Source: Clostridiaceae bacterium (GTDB lineage Bacteria > Bacillota > Clostridia > Oscillospirales > Acutalibacteraceae). Taken from it: a stretch of DNA of 35,006 nucleotides. Below the pieces are notes generated by a model that saw nothing but the letters and a program-made list of their open reading frames with translations, had not been told where the DNA came from and did not search any database. Shown here in pieces: positions 6,221-14,497 of this stretch. Position numbers and translations under genes: made by a program. How positions within the stretch are numbered: position 1 is the stretch's first letter; every line of letters begins with the position of its first letter. The DNA lies in assembly GCA_016297645.1 (NCBI GenBank), contig JAEDGF010000015.1, positions 1 to 35,006 on the forward strand. Reading direction: 5' to 3'.

Positions 6221-7654
6221 ATGGGAAAACTGTTTACGATGTATGTTCTGACCGATCCGCACTATCTGTCAAAGGAGCTGTGGGTGCCGGGCAATCCTAT
6301 TATACGGCGCGAACGCGGCGATCAGATAGCGCTCAGGGCTTCGCCCGAAATACTTGACACTTTTTTTGATATGATCCTTGAAGATAAAGACGCCGAAGCC
6401 GTGCTTATCACGGGCGATCTCGTAAACGCCGGAGAGGTGATAAGCCACCGCGACTTCAAGGCGCAGCTCAAAAAGCTCACTTCTGCCGGGAAAAAAGTGT
6501 TCGTCACTACCGCCACACACGACTACTGCGGCTGCGGCGAGGACGGCGACGAGAATATCTTTCACGCGGTCGGGTACGGCGAAAATGAGTGTTACTCCGT
6601 AGAATATATAAACCGAAAGGCGTTGTATCACCTGTATAACGATTACGGTCCCGACTCGGCGGACAGTATTCATGACGAGAGCGGCTCGTATTCGGCAGTT
6701 ATCGGGGACGGCGTGCGCCTTATCGCTCTCAATGACAACGGCAACGGCAGGAGCTGCTGCGGCTTATCCGACAGCGGCTTCGAGTGGGTTCGTGAGGAGC
6801 TGAAAAAGGCGAAAAATGCCGGGGAGTGTGTGTTTCTCGCCGTACATCATCCCGTTTTGCCGCCGTGGGATATCTATAAGCTCGTCGCGTCGTTTGAGAT
6901 GTTCGGCGGAAGCGATAAGCTCTGCGCCATAATGTGCGAGGAGGGTGCGCCGCTGATTTTTACCGGGCATACCCATGTTCATAATATCAGAAAATACACC
7001 GACACCGAGGGCAGATTTTTCTATGATGTTTCCACCACCGCTCTTTGCGCCGCAAAGGGGATGATGCGAAAGGTCGAGCTTGATACCGAAACGCGCCGCT
7101 GCTCGATAACAAGCGTCGGCATAGAAAAAATAAAGGGACTCGATACGCCCCTTTCGGCGTTCGAATATATATACGGGCTTAATTTTACCGGACTGCTTCA
7201 AAAGCTCGTGCCGCTTGCAGCACACGATTGGAATGCGTTTATCGCGGACGCGGACGGTTTTTTGAGTACGGAGAAGCTGGAAAAACACCGGCTTGCCGTA
7301 AAAGCCGCCGCCGTTATCGCCCAAAATCTCAAAATGTCCGTCCCGGCGAGATTTGCGAAAAAATACAACGGACTGACCAAAGAGGAGATAAAAAAGCTGC
7401 GCTCCGTCCGCGTTATCGACTGCGCGTTTGTTATCATGCGCCATGTTTTCAGGGGCAACGCTCCCTACACGCCCGACACCGTTGAGTACAAGGTATTTAA
7501 CGGAGTATGCGAAAAGGCGGATAAAATTCTCAACGCCGTCCATAAGCCCATAGGCTCGTTTATAAAGGGCGCTTCGAGCATTGCGGAGATTGCCCGTCCG
7601 TTTTTGTACAATAACCGCACCGGCAACGATGACAATTTGGAGCTTGATATGTGA
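6221..7654 (+). CDS. Calcineurin-like metallophosphoesterase
   Basis: 477 residues. The dimetal phosphoesterase motifs appear in order: DPH (Asp12, His14), GDLVNAGE (Asp66), ATHD (His100, Asp101), VHHP (His209-His210) and GHTHVH (His250, His252). The third motif is normally GNHD; here Thr replaces the metal-bridging Asn, which is unusual. The C-terminal ~180 residues (alpha-helical, many Lys and Ala) do not show a domain I recognise. There is no signal peptide, so it is probably cytoplasmic. The substrate is unknown; relatives act on nucleotides, cyclic nucleotides or phosphoproteins. A GGAGG site lies about 5 nt before the ATG. The TGA stop is followed at once by a T-free purine repeat tract that keeps this frame open to 7986. 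Confidence 0.88.
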   Translation: MGKLFTMYVLTDPHYLSKELWVPGNPIIRRERGDQIALRASPEILDTFFDMILEDKDAEAVLITGDLVNAGEVISHRDFKAQLKKLTSAGKKVFVTTATHDYCGCGEDGDENIFHAVGYGENECYSVEYINRKALYHLYNDYGPDSADSIHDESGSYSAVIGDGVRLIALNDNGNGRSCCGLSDSGFEWVREELKKAKNAGECVFLAVHHPVLPPWDIYKLVASFEMFGGSDKLCAIMCEEGAPLIFTGHTHVHNIRKYTDTEGRFFYDVSTTALCAAKGMMRKVELDTETRRCSITSVGIEKIKGLDTPLSAFEYIYGLNFTGLLQKLVPLAAHDWNAFIADADGFLSTEKLEKHRLAVKAAAVIAQNLKMSVPARFAKKYNGLTKEEIKKLRSVRVIDCAFVIMRHVFRGNAPYTPDTVEYKVFNGVCEKADKILNAVHKPIGSFIKGASSIAEIARPFLYNNRTGNDDNLELDM

Positions 7655-7859
7655 AGCGCCGCGCAGACGGGACGGAAACAGGCGGAGAAGAAACAAACAG
7701 GGAGAAGGAACAGGCGGAGAAGAAACAAGCGGAGAAAAAAAACAGGAGAAGAAACGGGAACAGAAGAAACAAACGGAGAAAAAACAGGAGAAGAAACAGG
7801 CGCAGAAGAAAACAGGGGCGGAAAAAAGCGGAGAAGCAACGACCGAAGAAGAAACGGCA
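7653..7859 (+). repeat. 207-nt T-free purine-rich degenerate repeat tract
   Basis: From the last bases of the phosphoesterase stop to 7859 the plus strand contains no T at all and is mostly A and G. The core GGAGAAGAAAC occurs exactly at 7684-7694, 7716-7726, 7745-7755 and 7787-7797, with many imperfect variants between. All three plus frames are open because no stop codon is possible without T, so open frames here (Arg/Lys/Glu-rich) are not evidence of coding. Confidence 0.9.
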
Positions 7860-8049
7860 TTTCGCCTGCCGATGTGATTGGCGTGAATGCGTATGCGCCG
7901 TTTTCGGCGTACGGCGGCGTACTCCGCGTTGTCTTGTGCTGCCGTGCCGGTTTTCGTTTCGTTTGTGAATCAACAATTACCCAATAAAATACCAAAGGAC
8001 TCGCCTTTTACGGTAAGTCCTTTAATACAGCCAAAAAATTTATGTTAAA
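7655..8049. other. Non-coding gap after the phosphoesterase gene
   Basis: It contains the T-free repeat tract (7653-7859), then about 130 bp of ordinary sequence with no supported gene, and a hairpin at 7994-8023. No promoter or ribosome site precedes any of the open frames in it. Confidence 0.6.
7994..8023 (-). terminator. Possible terminator of the zinc-ribbon gene
   Basis: AAAGGACT (7994-8001) pairs with AGTCCTTT (8016-8023), with an inner GCC/GGT pairing. On the minus strand the tail is GGTATTTTATT, a weak U-tract. Confidence 0.45.
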
Positions 8050-8334
8050 TTATTTGTTTGACTTTGCTGCGTAGCATTCACTGCAAAGAATCTCTTTGTC
8101 GCCGCGAATCTTTGAAGGATCAAAGGGAACTCTGGCAACGCCGCCGCATCTCTGGCAGGTTGTTTCGTAGAACTTTCTGTCGCCTCTCGCAGCGTTCTTG
8201 CGAGCGTCGCGGCATTCCTTGCAGCGCTGAGGCTCGTTTGAGAAGCCTTTTTCCGCATAGAACTCCTGCTCGCCGGCGGTGAACACGAACTCTTTACCGC
8301 ATTCTTTGCATGTGAGTGTTTTGTCTTCGTACAT
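8050..8334 (-). CDS. Small zinc-ribbon protein (four CxxC pairs)
   Basis: 94 residues with four knuckles: CKEC (residues 9-12), CKEC (about 38-41), CQRC (about 60-63) and CSEC (about 83-86). This is two zinc ribbons in series, each beginning with the pattern of the short Firmicutes zinc-ribbon proteins (zf-trcl type). Between them are the conserved-looking FYAEKGFSNEPQRCKEC and FDPSKIRGDKEILCSEC. A nucleic-acid or protein-binding role is likely; no specific function is known to me. GAGGTAA lies about 7 nt before the ATG. It follows the SigH-like gene on the same strand after 85 bp and may share its transcript. Confidence 0.85.
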   Translation of the reverse strand: MYEDKTLTCKECGKEFVFTAGEQEFYAEKGFSNEPQRCKECRDARKNAARGDRKFYETTCQRCGGVARVPFDPSKIRGDKEILCSECYAAKSNK

Positions 8335-8419
8335 TTTGTTACCTCGCTAAAATTTTTTGCCTTTGCGTGTCGCCACGGCAAGGCGGTATATCTGAACGGC
8401 GTTAACCGTTGATATCGTG

Positions 8420-9001
8420 TTAATGCTGCGCATCCTTTAACTTACTGCGTATGCGCTGCAACGCGTTTGCCACCGATTTTTCGGAAATATCAAGGCTCCG
8501 GGCTGTTTCTCTGTGTGAATTGCCCGCCAAAAAGAGCGAAAGAACCTTTTTTTCAAGCTCCGACATTTCGCCTTTTATTTTCGAAACAAGCTCGGAGGTA
8601 TGCTCCGCGTCAATAAAAATGCTTTCCGGTGTTGCGCCGGAATCCAATTCCACCTCATCAATGGGGACATAGGTGTTAAGCGGAAAATGCTTTGCCGCAT
8701 TCTGTGCTTTCACCACCGTGTTCAGACGGTTCGAGATACAAACGGCGGAATAGGTTCTGAAAGAGGCGTTCTTTTCGGGGGAATACGAATACGCCGCGAG
8801 AACGAGCGCGATCATACCCTCCTGAACGATATCGTCGGTTTCAAGCGAGGCGCCGAAGTAATGGCTTGCCGCAGAACGGACGAACGGAGTAAAGCGTTTT
8901 ATAAGTGCGGTCGCCGCGCGGGCGTCACCCTCACGCAGACGCAGGACAAGCTCTTCGTCCGATAAATATTCCGTGGCTTCGATATTTGAGGAAGCGGTCA
9001 T
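8420..9001 (-). CDS. SigH-like sigma-70 family factor
   Basis: 193 residues, slightly shorter than Spo0H (about 218). Region 2 is clear: LSDEELVLRLREGDARA, then ETDDIVQEGMIALVLAAYSY and SFRTYSAVCISNRL, the order and wording of SigH/Spo0H-type factors. Region 4 is at about 140-190 (MSELEKKVLSLFLAGNSHRE, then SLDISEKSVANALQRIRSKL). It directs RNA polymerase to alternative promoters; in Bacillus SigH serves entry into stationary phase and sporulation. The short linker between regions 2 and 4 and the absence of a neighbouring anti-sigma gene fit the SigH rather than ECF style. AAGGAT precedes the ATG and a good promoter lies at 9034-9062. Which SigH paralogue this is cannot be settled here. Confidence 0.87.
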   Translation of the reverse strand: MTASSNIEATEYLSDEELVLRLREGDARAATALIKRFTPFVRSAASHYFGASLETDDIVQEGMIALVLAAYSYSPEKNASFRTYSAVCISNRLNTVVKAQNAAKHFPLNTYVPIDEVELDSGATPESIFIDAEHTSELVSKIKGEMSELEKKVLSLFLAGNSHRETARSLDISEKSVANALQRIRSKLKDAQH

Positions 9002-9033
9002 AGTTTATCCTTTTCATTCTAATAAACAGTTTA

Positions 9034-9062
9034 AGAATACAAAAAAAAATTGTATTTGTCAA
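9034..9062 (-). promoter_or_regulatory. Promoter of the SigH-like gene
   Basis: On the minus strand: -35 TTGACA (9057-9062), 17-bp spacer containing a T10 run, -10 TATTCT (9034-9039), about 30 nt before the start codon. Confidence 0.75.
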
Positions 9063-9203
9063 TAGTTATTTTTCGGTTTGTAATATTTTTATTGCGTATT
9101 TTCAACAAAAACACACCTCAAAATGAAAAAGACTGTTAAAATATGCGATTTTTTGGATAAAAAAGTACTTTTTGGGAGATAATCGGGAATACAATTGTTT
9201 GAT

Positions 9204-9234
9204 AAAACGCCTCCGGAGAATATCCCCGAAGGCG
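9204..9234 (-). terminator. Terminator of the acyl-CoA synthetase-like gene
   Basis: On the minus strand a 9-bp stem (9226-9234 with 9208-9216, one G-U pair, 9-nt loop) is followed by TTTTATC. It lies 24 nt after the stop codon. Confidence 0.75.
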
Positions 9235-9257
9235 CACAAAAGCTTTAATAAAAAGAA

Positions 9258-10925
9258 TTATCTCGGCACCGGATCGGACATACTCATGAAATCGAGCTTT
9301 GCCATCTTGGTGCGCGGCAGAGTGTCCATAATAACTATCTTGCGCGGAACGGAGAACTTGTTTTCAAGGTTTTCTTCGCAGAACGCGAGAACCTTTGCCT
9401 TGACTTCGTCCTCGGGCATAGTCTTGTCTTTAAGCGAAATGCAGAGCTTTACAAGCGGCTTTGCGTTGTCGTCATAGCCCTGAACGGCGCACGCCTCGTC
9501 TATGAAGGGAAGCGTCATTACCTTCTGCTCTATCGAGTAGGGATAGATATTATACGCGGAAATGATGATTATGCGCTTTTTTCTGCCGGTGAAGAAAACA
9601 TAGCCTTCCTCGTCTACATAGCCCATGTCGCCCGTATGAACCCATTTTTCGCCGTTTTCGTCGACATATATACCGTCGTTGTCGGCTGTGCCGTCGGGCA
9701 GATAGCCGTTCATTATCGTGTCGCAGGAGGTGCAAAGCTCGCCGTTAACGCCGAAAGGAAGATCGTTGCCGTTTTCGTCGATAGCCTTTATCTTCATTCC
9801 GGTAATGCCCTTGCCGATAGATTCGGCTTTGCAGTTGCCGTGGAAGTTTGTGGTGCATACGCCTGCCATCTCGGTAAGACCCCAGCCGCGGAATATCTGA
9901 GCCATGCTGCCGTTCTCTTTGAGAATGGCGTTGAACTTCTGAATGAAGCTCTCGCTTACTATATCGCCGCCCGAGTAGAGCGAAACGAGATTTTTGAGTC
10001 CGTCATTGAAGAAGTTGTCCTGTTCGAGCATCTTCATGAACATTGTGGGAGCGCCGGAAATGTACTGGACATTGTAGCGGCTTATGTAGTCGTTTGCCTT
10101 GCGCGGATCAAACTTCGGCATGATAATGCCCGAAAAAGCGTTGCAGGTGCAGAAGTGTATACCGCTGCTTATTCCGAAGGAATGGAAGCACGGGAGAATG
10201 CACAGACTGTAAGAATTGCCGTAGTCGTGCGGAACCTTCTCGTTGAAGTAGTACGAGCCGTAAGCGACATTGTTTATCGCTATCGCCGAGAGAATAACGG
10301 TTTTCGATTTGCCCGTTGTGCCGCTTCCGTGAAGGTATACGGCAGGAGCATGACCCGGCTCGACAACTGTGGGAACCGTACCCTCCGCACTGTTCAGAGC
10401 GTCTGCAAAGCGGAATATCTTTTCGCCCTCGGGGACGGAGGAGTTCTTGTCGTCATCTGCTTTTGCAAGCTCTTTTATTTTTCCTTTTGTATAGTCCGAA
10501 ACGGAGCAGACGAGCGTAAATCTGTCTTTGATAATATCTGCATAGGCGCCGGCGGCTCTGTCGAGGATAAAAATGCACTTTGAGTTTGTTTTTTCGAGTA
10601 TCTCCTCCAATGCGGCGGGAGGAGTGAGGGGATGAACGAAGTTTGCGATAGCGCCTATTTTGCTGAGCGTGTAAAACGCGATAAATGCGTGGGGGGAGGT
10701 GGGCAGGAAGGCGGTTACGACATCGCCCTGCTTTATTCCATTTGAAACAAGGAACGAAGCGAGCTTCTCGATGTCGGCAAACATTTCCGTCATCATTGTT
10801 TTGCAGTCAAGATTAACAAATGCGGCGTAGTCGCCGACATCTGCCGAAATTCTGTTGTAGCAGCCCAAAAGATACTCGTAGCACGATTCTTTTCCGGGCT
10901 TAACAAGGTAAGGTGTGTGCGCCAT
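9258..10925 (-). CDS. AMP-dependent synthetase/ligase (acyl-CoA synthetase-like)
   Basis: 555 residues, a complete adenylate-forming enzyme. It likely activates a carboxylic acid with ATP and transfers it to CoA. Motifs in order: the phosphate-binding loop HGSGTTGKSK (199-208), the LPCFHSFG stretch, the GWGLTEMAG adenine-binding motif, HTGDMGYVDEEGYVFFTGRKKR (hinge and ribose-binding Asp) and the C-terminal lysine in PRTKMAKLDF. The substrate pocket cannot be read; fatty or aromatic acids are both possible. It is a single gene with its own promoter and terminator, and no acyl carrier protein, beta-oxidation or polyketide gene lies beside it. AGGAGA precedes the ATG. Confidence 0.9.
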   Translation of the reverse strand: MAHTPYLVKPGKESCYEYLLGCYNRISADVGDYAAFVNLDCKTMMTEMFADIEKLASFLVSNGIKQGDVVTAFLPTSPHAFIAFYTLSKIGAIANFVHPLTPPAALEEILEKTNSKCIFILDRAAGAYADIIKDRFTLVCSVSDYTKGKIKELAKADDDKNSSVPEGEKIFRFADALNSAEGTVPTVVEPGHAPAVYLHGSGTTGKSKTVILSAIAINNVAYGSYYFNEKVPHDYGNSYSLCILPCFHSFGISSGIHFCTCNAFSGIIMPKFDPRKANDYISRYNVQYISGAPTMFMKMLEQDNFFNDGLKNLVSLYSGGDIVSESFIQKFNAILKENGSMAQIFRGWGLTEMAGVCTTNFHGNCKAESIGKGITGMKIKAIDENGNDLPFGVNGELCTSCDTIMNGYLPDGTADNDGIYVDENGEKWVHTGDMGYVDEEGYVFFTGRKKRIIIISAYNIYPYSIEQKVMTLPFIDEACAVQGYDDNAKPLVKLCISLKDKTMPEDEVKAKVLAFCEENLENKFSVPRKIVIMDTLPRTKMAKLDFMSMSDPVPR

Positions 10926-10959
10926 TTTCAGTTCTCCTGTTCTTTAAAACTATGATAGA

Positions 10960-10988
10960 ATTTTACAACACCGAAATCGATAAATCAA
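10960..10988 (-). promoter_or_regulatory. Promoter of the acyl-CoA synthetase-like gene
   Basis: On the minus strand: -35 TTGATT (10983-10988), 17-bp spacer, -10 TAAAAT (10960-10965). Confidence 0.65.
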
Positions 10989-11101
10989 CACTTTAACCCG
11001 AAAAACAATAATTTCGGTACAATGTGTCGGAGAAACAGCAGATTGACGGGGATGTGTTGCCGTCACGAAACCTGACGGGTGTTTGATAATATACAAAACA
11101 T

Positions 11102-11146
11102 AAAAGCCGTATCCGCCGGAAAAAACTCCGTGCCGATACGGCTTTT
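11102..11146 (-). terminator. Terminator of the ABC importer operon
   Basis: A 12-bp stem (11102-11113 with 11135-11146) with an inner CCGG/CCGG-type pairing in the 21-nt loop. The minus-strand tail is TTTTATGTTTTG. It starts about 15 nt after the stop of the ATPase gene. Confidence 0.7.
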
Positions 11147-11160
11147 GTGAAAAAAATTTT

Positions 11161-11946
11161 TTATGAGAGCAGCATTCTGTCGTTGTCGAGATCCTCGCCT
11201 GCGGCTTTTTTGAACTGCGTCAGAAGATCCTGTACGGTGAGCTTTTTGCGCTCCGCACCTTCCGTGTCGAAAATTATCCTGCCGTGGTTCATCATTATCG
11301 TTCTGTTGCCCAAATCAAGCGCGGACTGCATATTGTGGGTTATCATAAGGCAGGTGATGTGCTTTTCCGCAACGGTGTTCTTTGTTATTTCGAGTACCTT
11401 TTCAGCCGTTGCCGGGTCAAGCGCCGCCGTGTGTTCGTCGAGCAGAAGAAGCTCCGGCGCGTTTACCGTCGCCATGAGGAGCGTCAGCGCCTGACGCTGT
11501 CCGCCCGAGAGAAGCCCTACCTGCTGCTTCATGCGGTTTTCGAGTCCCATTCCGAGAAGCGAGAGCTTTTCGCGGAATGTATCCTTGTCCGCCTTCGAAA
11601 CGCTGCTGAGCCAGCCGCCCTTTCCCGCCGCGAGAGCGAGGTTTTCCTCAATGCTCATGTTGGGGGCGCTGCCCTTCATCGGGTCCTGAAAGAGCCGTCC
11701 TATGCTTTTTGCCCGTTTGTATTCGGGGAGCATGGTGATATCCCGTCCGTTGAGGATTATCGAGCCGCTGTCGGTGAGAAACGAACCGCAGATAGCGTTG
11801 AAAAGCGTGGATTTTCCCGCGCCGTTTGCGCCTATAATCGAGATAAAGTCGCCGTCCTTTATTGTGGTCGTTATGTTGTCGAGCGCCTTTTTTTCGTCCT
11901 CCGTGCCGGGGTTAAAGATTTTTGATATATTTTTAAGTTCAAGCAT
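11161..11946 (-). CDS. trpZ: ABC transporter ATP-binding protein, probable tryptophan importer (TrpZ-type)
   Basis: 261 residues. Walker A is GANGAGKST (39-47), the signature is LSGGQRQA, Walker B is LLLLDEHTAALD and the switch His is in CLMITHN. It powers import through the permease encoded just upstream. The gene overlaps the permease gene by 8 bp, so translation is probably coupled. The family (PF04392-linked ABC systems) includes the TrpXYZ importers of Firmicutes. The tryptophan assignment comes from the T-box at the head of the operon, not from this protein. The symbol is therefore by operon analogy. Confidence 0.85.
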   Translation of the reverse strand: MLELKNISKIFNPGTEDEKKALDNITTTIKDGDFISIIGANGAGKSTLFNAICGSFLTDSGSIILNGRDITMLPEYKRAKSIGRLFQDPMKGSAPNMSIEENLALAAGKGGWLSSVSKADKDTFREKLSLLGMGLENRMKQQVGLLSGGQRQALTLLMATVNAPELLLLDEHTAALDPATAEKVLEITKNTVAEKHITCLMITHNMQSALDLGNRTIMMNHGRIIFDTEGAERKKLTVQDLLTQFKKAAGEDLDNDRMLLS

Positions 11947-12880
11947 TGCGGCGAGCCTCCTTGCCGACGGACGCGGTGAGCCGCCTTTTTATCGTCGGGT
12001 ACTGCTGTTTGAGATACGGTACCGAAATGGCGATTATTACTATAATTGACGAAACGAGTTTGAGCATCGAAGCCGGAATATTGAAACGGAGTGCTATCGT
12101 GTAGACGAGTCTGAAAACTATCGAGCCCGCAACGGCTCCCACGGCTTTGATGGGTATGCTCTTTCTTTTAAGGAAAACCGTACCGATGAGAAGGGACGCG
12201 AGCGCGACCGTGACCATGCCCGAGCCTATGTCGATATTTACCGATTTCTGCGACTGTGCGAGCAGGCAGCCCGAGAGAGCCGTTAATGCGTTTGAAAGGC
12301 ACAGCCCTACCGTTGTCGTAAAAACGGGGTTCACGGAGGAGGAACGCACCATGTCGGGGTTGTCGCCGGTGGCGCGTATAGCAAGTCCGAGCTTCGTTTT
12401 GAGAAACAGCGAGAGTATGAGCACCGCAAGCGCGACCGCTATGAGAGCAACTATGAGTACGCTCTGCTTTTCAAGCGGAGAGCCTTTGAGAGCCTCACGC
12501 ATTTTTACGAATACAGTTGGGGTACGGTTCATGTTCAGAATCGCGGAGTTGCCCATTATTGCGAGGTTTATCGAGTACAGCCCCGTGTTGACTATTATAC
12601 CTGCGAGAAGGCTGTTTATGCCCATCCGCGTTTGCAGAAACGCCGTTATAAAGCCCGAGAGCATACCGGCAAGCATTGCCGCCGGGATACTCAGAAGTGG
12701 GTGTCCGCCTATTGCAACGACCGCGCCGACGGCGGCTCCGAGCGTGAAGCAGCCGTCGGTGGAGAGGTCGCAGACATTTAACATTGAGTAGCTTAAAAAC
12801 AGCGCAAGTACGGTGAGCGAGCTTATAAGTCCAAGCTCCAGCGCTGTCTGGGTCAGCATTCCTACTACAGAAAAGTTCAT
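11939..12880 (-). CDS. trpY: ABC transporter permease, probable tryptophan importer (TrpY-type)
   Basis: 313 residues with about eight to nine hydrophobic segments, of the branched-chain amino-acid/ribose permease class. The N-terminal MLNVCDLSTDGCFTLGAAVG stretch and LAIRATGDNPDMVRSSSVNP cytoplasmic loop are typical of the permeases that accompany PF04392 binding proteins. It forms the inner-membrane channel. It is the middle gene of the operon, 77 bp downstream of the binding protein and overlapping the ATPase gene. Specificity is inferred from the Trp T-box. Confidence 0.85.
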   Translation of the reverse strand: MNFSVVGMLTQTALELGLISSLTVLALFLSYSMLNVCDLSTDGCFTLGAAVGAVVAIGGHPLLSIPAAMLAGMLSGFITAFLQTRMGINSLLAGIIVNTGLYSINLAIMGNSAILNMNRTPTVFVKMREALKGSPLEKQSVLIVALIAVALAVLILSLFLKTKLGLAIRATGDNPDMVRSSSVNPVFTTTVGLCLSNALTALSGCLLAQSQKSVNIDIGSGMVTVALASLLIGTVFLKRKSIPIKAVGAVAGSIVFRLVYTIALRFNIPASMLKLVSSIIVIIAISVPYLKQQYPTIKRRLTASVGKEARRNA

Positions 12881-12957
12881 ATGTTACCGCCTGTCAGAAA
12901 AATTATGGAGAAATTGCAGTTGAGTGTGAGCTGCCGTTCCGGCTTACCGGGGCGTTA

Positions 12958-14028
12958 TCACTCGCCGAAATCATCGGCTGTTTTGATGGACTGTACCTTT
13001 GTGCAGAACGGGGAGATCGTTTTTGATACCGTGTCAAAGTCGAGTCCGAGCTCGGTGCAGATGTCGGTGTTTATCGTAGCCGTGCCGTTATCGAAGGTCT
13101 TTACGGGGACTTTGCCGGGGTTTTTGCCGTTAAGAAGAATGTCCGATACCATGTTTGCGGTTTCAACGCCGAGGTTTGCATAGTCAACGCCGTAGCCGAG
13201 GAATGCGCCGTTAAGTGCGAAGGAATCAGCGCCGGTGTAGTGGGGGATTTTTGCCTGTGCGAAGGTTTCGTAGATGGAAAGCTCGGATTTCATTATGGTG
13301 TTGTCGGTGGGGGTGAACACTGCGTCGACCTTGTCGAGAACTGCGGACTGTGCGGCGAGTCTTACTTCGTCAACGGTCGTGCCGGTGTACTCCTTGTAGG
13401 CAACGCCTTTTTTGTCAAGGTATGCTTTTGCGTCGGCGATGGGAGTAGCGGAGGAGTCCTGACCCATATCGTAGAGAAGGCCTACCGTCTTTATGTCGGG
13501 ACTTTGTGCGAACATGATATCGAAAACGGCGTTCGTGTTGAGATAATCGGAGGTGCCTGTGATGTTCGCGCCGGGTTTTTCAAGCGAGGAAACGAGCTTT
13601 ACGGATTCAGCCATGGGGTCTGATACGGCAGCGAAAACAACGGGGATGTTGTTGTCGGCGGTTGCCGTCTGCATAGCCATTGCAACGGGGGTGGCAACGC
13701 CTATCATGAGGTCGACTTTCTCGGCTATAAAGTTCGTGATTATCTGTGTGAGAACATTTTTGTCGGCGTTGCAGTTGTCGTATTCGATCTCGAATTTAAC
13801 GCCCTTTTCGGTGCCTGTTTTTTCAAGCTGCGATTTGATGTTGGCAACTATCTGGTTGAGGGACGCGTCGTCTACATAGTTGCAGATACCTACTTTGTAT
13901 GTCTTTGACACATTGCCGGGAGCGGCGGTGTCGGTGTTGTCGTCTGTGGTCGAGCCTTTGCAGGAGGCAAAAGCGGCTGCAAGGAGAACAGAGAGGAGGA
14001 GAGCGATTATTTTCTTAGCGTTTTTCAT
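12958..14028 (-). CDS. trpX: ABC substrate-binding lipoprotein, probable tryptophan-binding (TrpX-type)
   Basis: 356 residues. A lipoprotein signal peptide with lipobox FASC (Cys23) anchors it outside the membrane. The mature part has the two-lobe PF04392 layout: YKVGICNYVDDASLNQIVAN at the start, then VDLMIGVATPVAMAMQ, NIPVVFAAVSDPM and GADSFALNGAFLGYGVDY. This family includes the tryptophan-binding TrpX protein of streptococci as well as binding proteins for other aromatic or unknown ligands. The T-box about 180 nt upstream, with a UGG specifier, makes tryptophan or a close relative the best guess. It is the first gene of the operon. An AAAGGA ribosome site lies somewhat far (about 11 nt) from ATG. 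Confidence 0.85.
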   Translation of the reverse strand: MKNAKKIIALLLSVLLAAAFASCKGSTTDDNTDTAAPGNVSKTYKVGICNYVDDASLNQIVANIKSQLEKTGTEKGVKFEIEYDNCNADKNVLTQIITNFIAEKVDLMIGVATPVAMAMQTATADNNIPVVFAAVSDPMAESVKLVSSLEKPGANITGTSDYLNTNAVFDIMFAQSPDIKTVGLLYDMGQDSSATPIADAKAYLDKKGVAYKEYTGTTVDEVRLAAQSAVLDKVDAVFTPTDNTIMKSELSIYETFAQAKIPHYTGADSFALNGAFLGYGVDYANLGVETANMVSDILLNGKNPGKVPVKTFDNGTATINTDICTELGLDFDTVSKTISPFCTKVQSIKTADDFGE

Positions 14029-14209
14029 GATTTACATTTCCTTTCGTTGTTGTTTTATTGAATCGTTATTGTCTTTATCGATCGGCATGGACGGAAACCG
14101 GAAAGCCATGTCTTATTTTATCTGTGCCTGTGGGTTCGTTTACGCTTCGCCATCGTTTTGTTAAAATAAACATCTGCTTTTCGTTTCCTTTCCACCGTCC
14201 GGAAAATAT

Positions 14210-14491
14210 AAAAAATCCCGTCCCGGCTTATCGAAATGCCGGGACAGGAGTTAATTCCTGCGGTGCCACCCTGCTTGACGCTTACGCGTCCTCTCTGCGC
14301 ATACTGACATATGCCGGTTTTTGTTTTCGGAGAACCATACTCCGTCTTACATACTCGAAAGCGTTTGCTTTCTTTCCGCTTGCCCTCGGAAGTCCATTCA
14401 GCGTTATATCCTCTGCCGCGTTCCCACCGCCGGCGGCTCTCTGTGTGAAAATGAGTAACGCCTACTCACTCTTCCTCATCGGTTGTGATTT
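14210..14491 (-). promoter_or_regulatory. T-box leader, tryptophan-specific (UGG specifier)
   Basis: Read on the minus strand. Stem I has GGAAG pairing with CTTCC below and GCGTTA with TAACGC above the specifier loop, whose 3' strand reads TGAATGGA. The specifier UGG is at 14394-14396 (CCA on plus), followed by the usual A. CAGAGAG is the distal AG motif. The T-box sequence AGGGTGGCACCGC lies at 14260-14272. The antiterminator can pair GGG with CCC around the tRNA-acceptor bulge, and competes with the terminator stem GTCCCGGC/GCCGGGAC (14220-14227, 14238-14245) followed by TTTTTT. Uncharged tRNA-Trp should turn the importer operon on. Confidence 0.93.
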
Positions 14492-14497
14492 GTCCTT

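Noticed and set aside
7651..7968. Arg/Lys-rich small protein after the phosphoesterase
   Set aside because: The tract lacks T, so all three frames are open by composition. No ribosome site or conserved motif supports any one of them.
7560..7995. Leu/Phe-rich minus-strand frames that look like membrane proteins
   Set aside because: They are the complement of the purine repeat tract; the hydrophobic look comes from TTC/CTT codons of the repeat.
14340..14400. Possible CcpA (cre) site, because of GAAAGCGTTTGCTTTC
   Set aside because: The inverted repeat is a stem of the Trp T-box leader, which explains it better than a catabolite operator.
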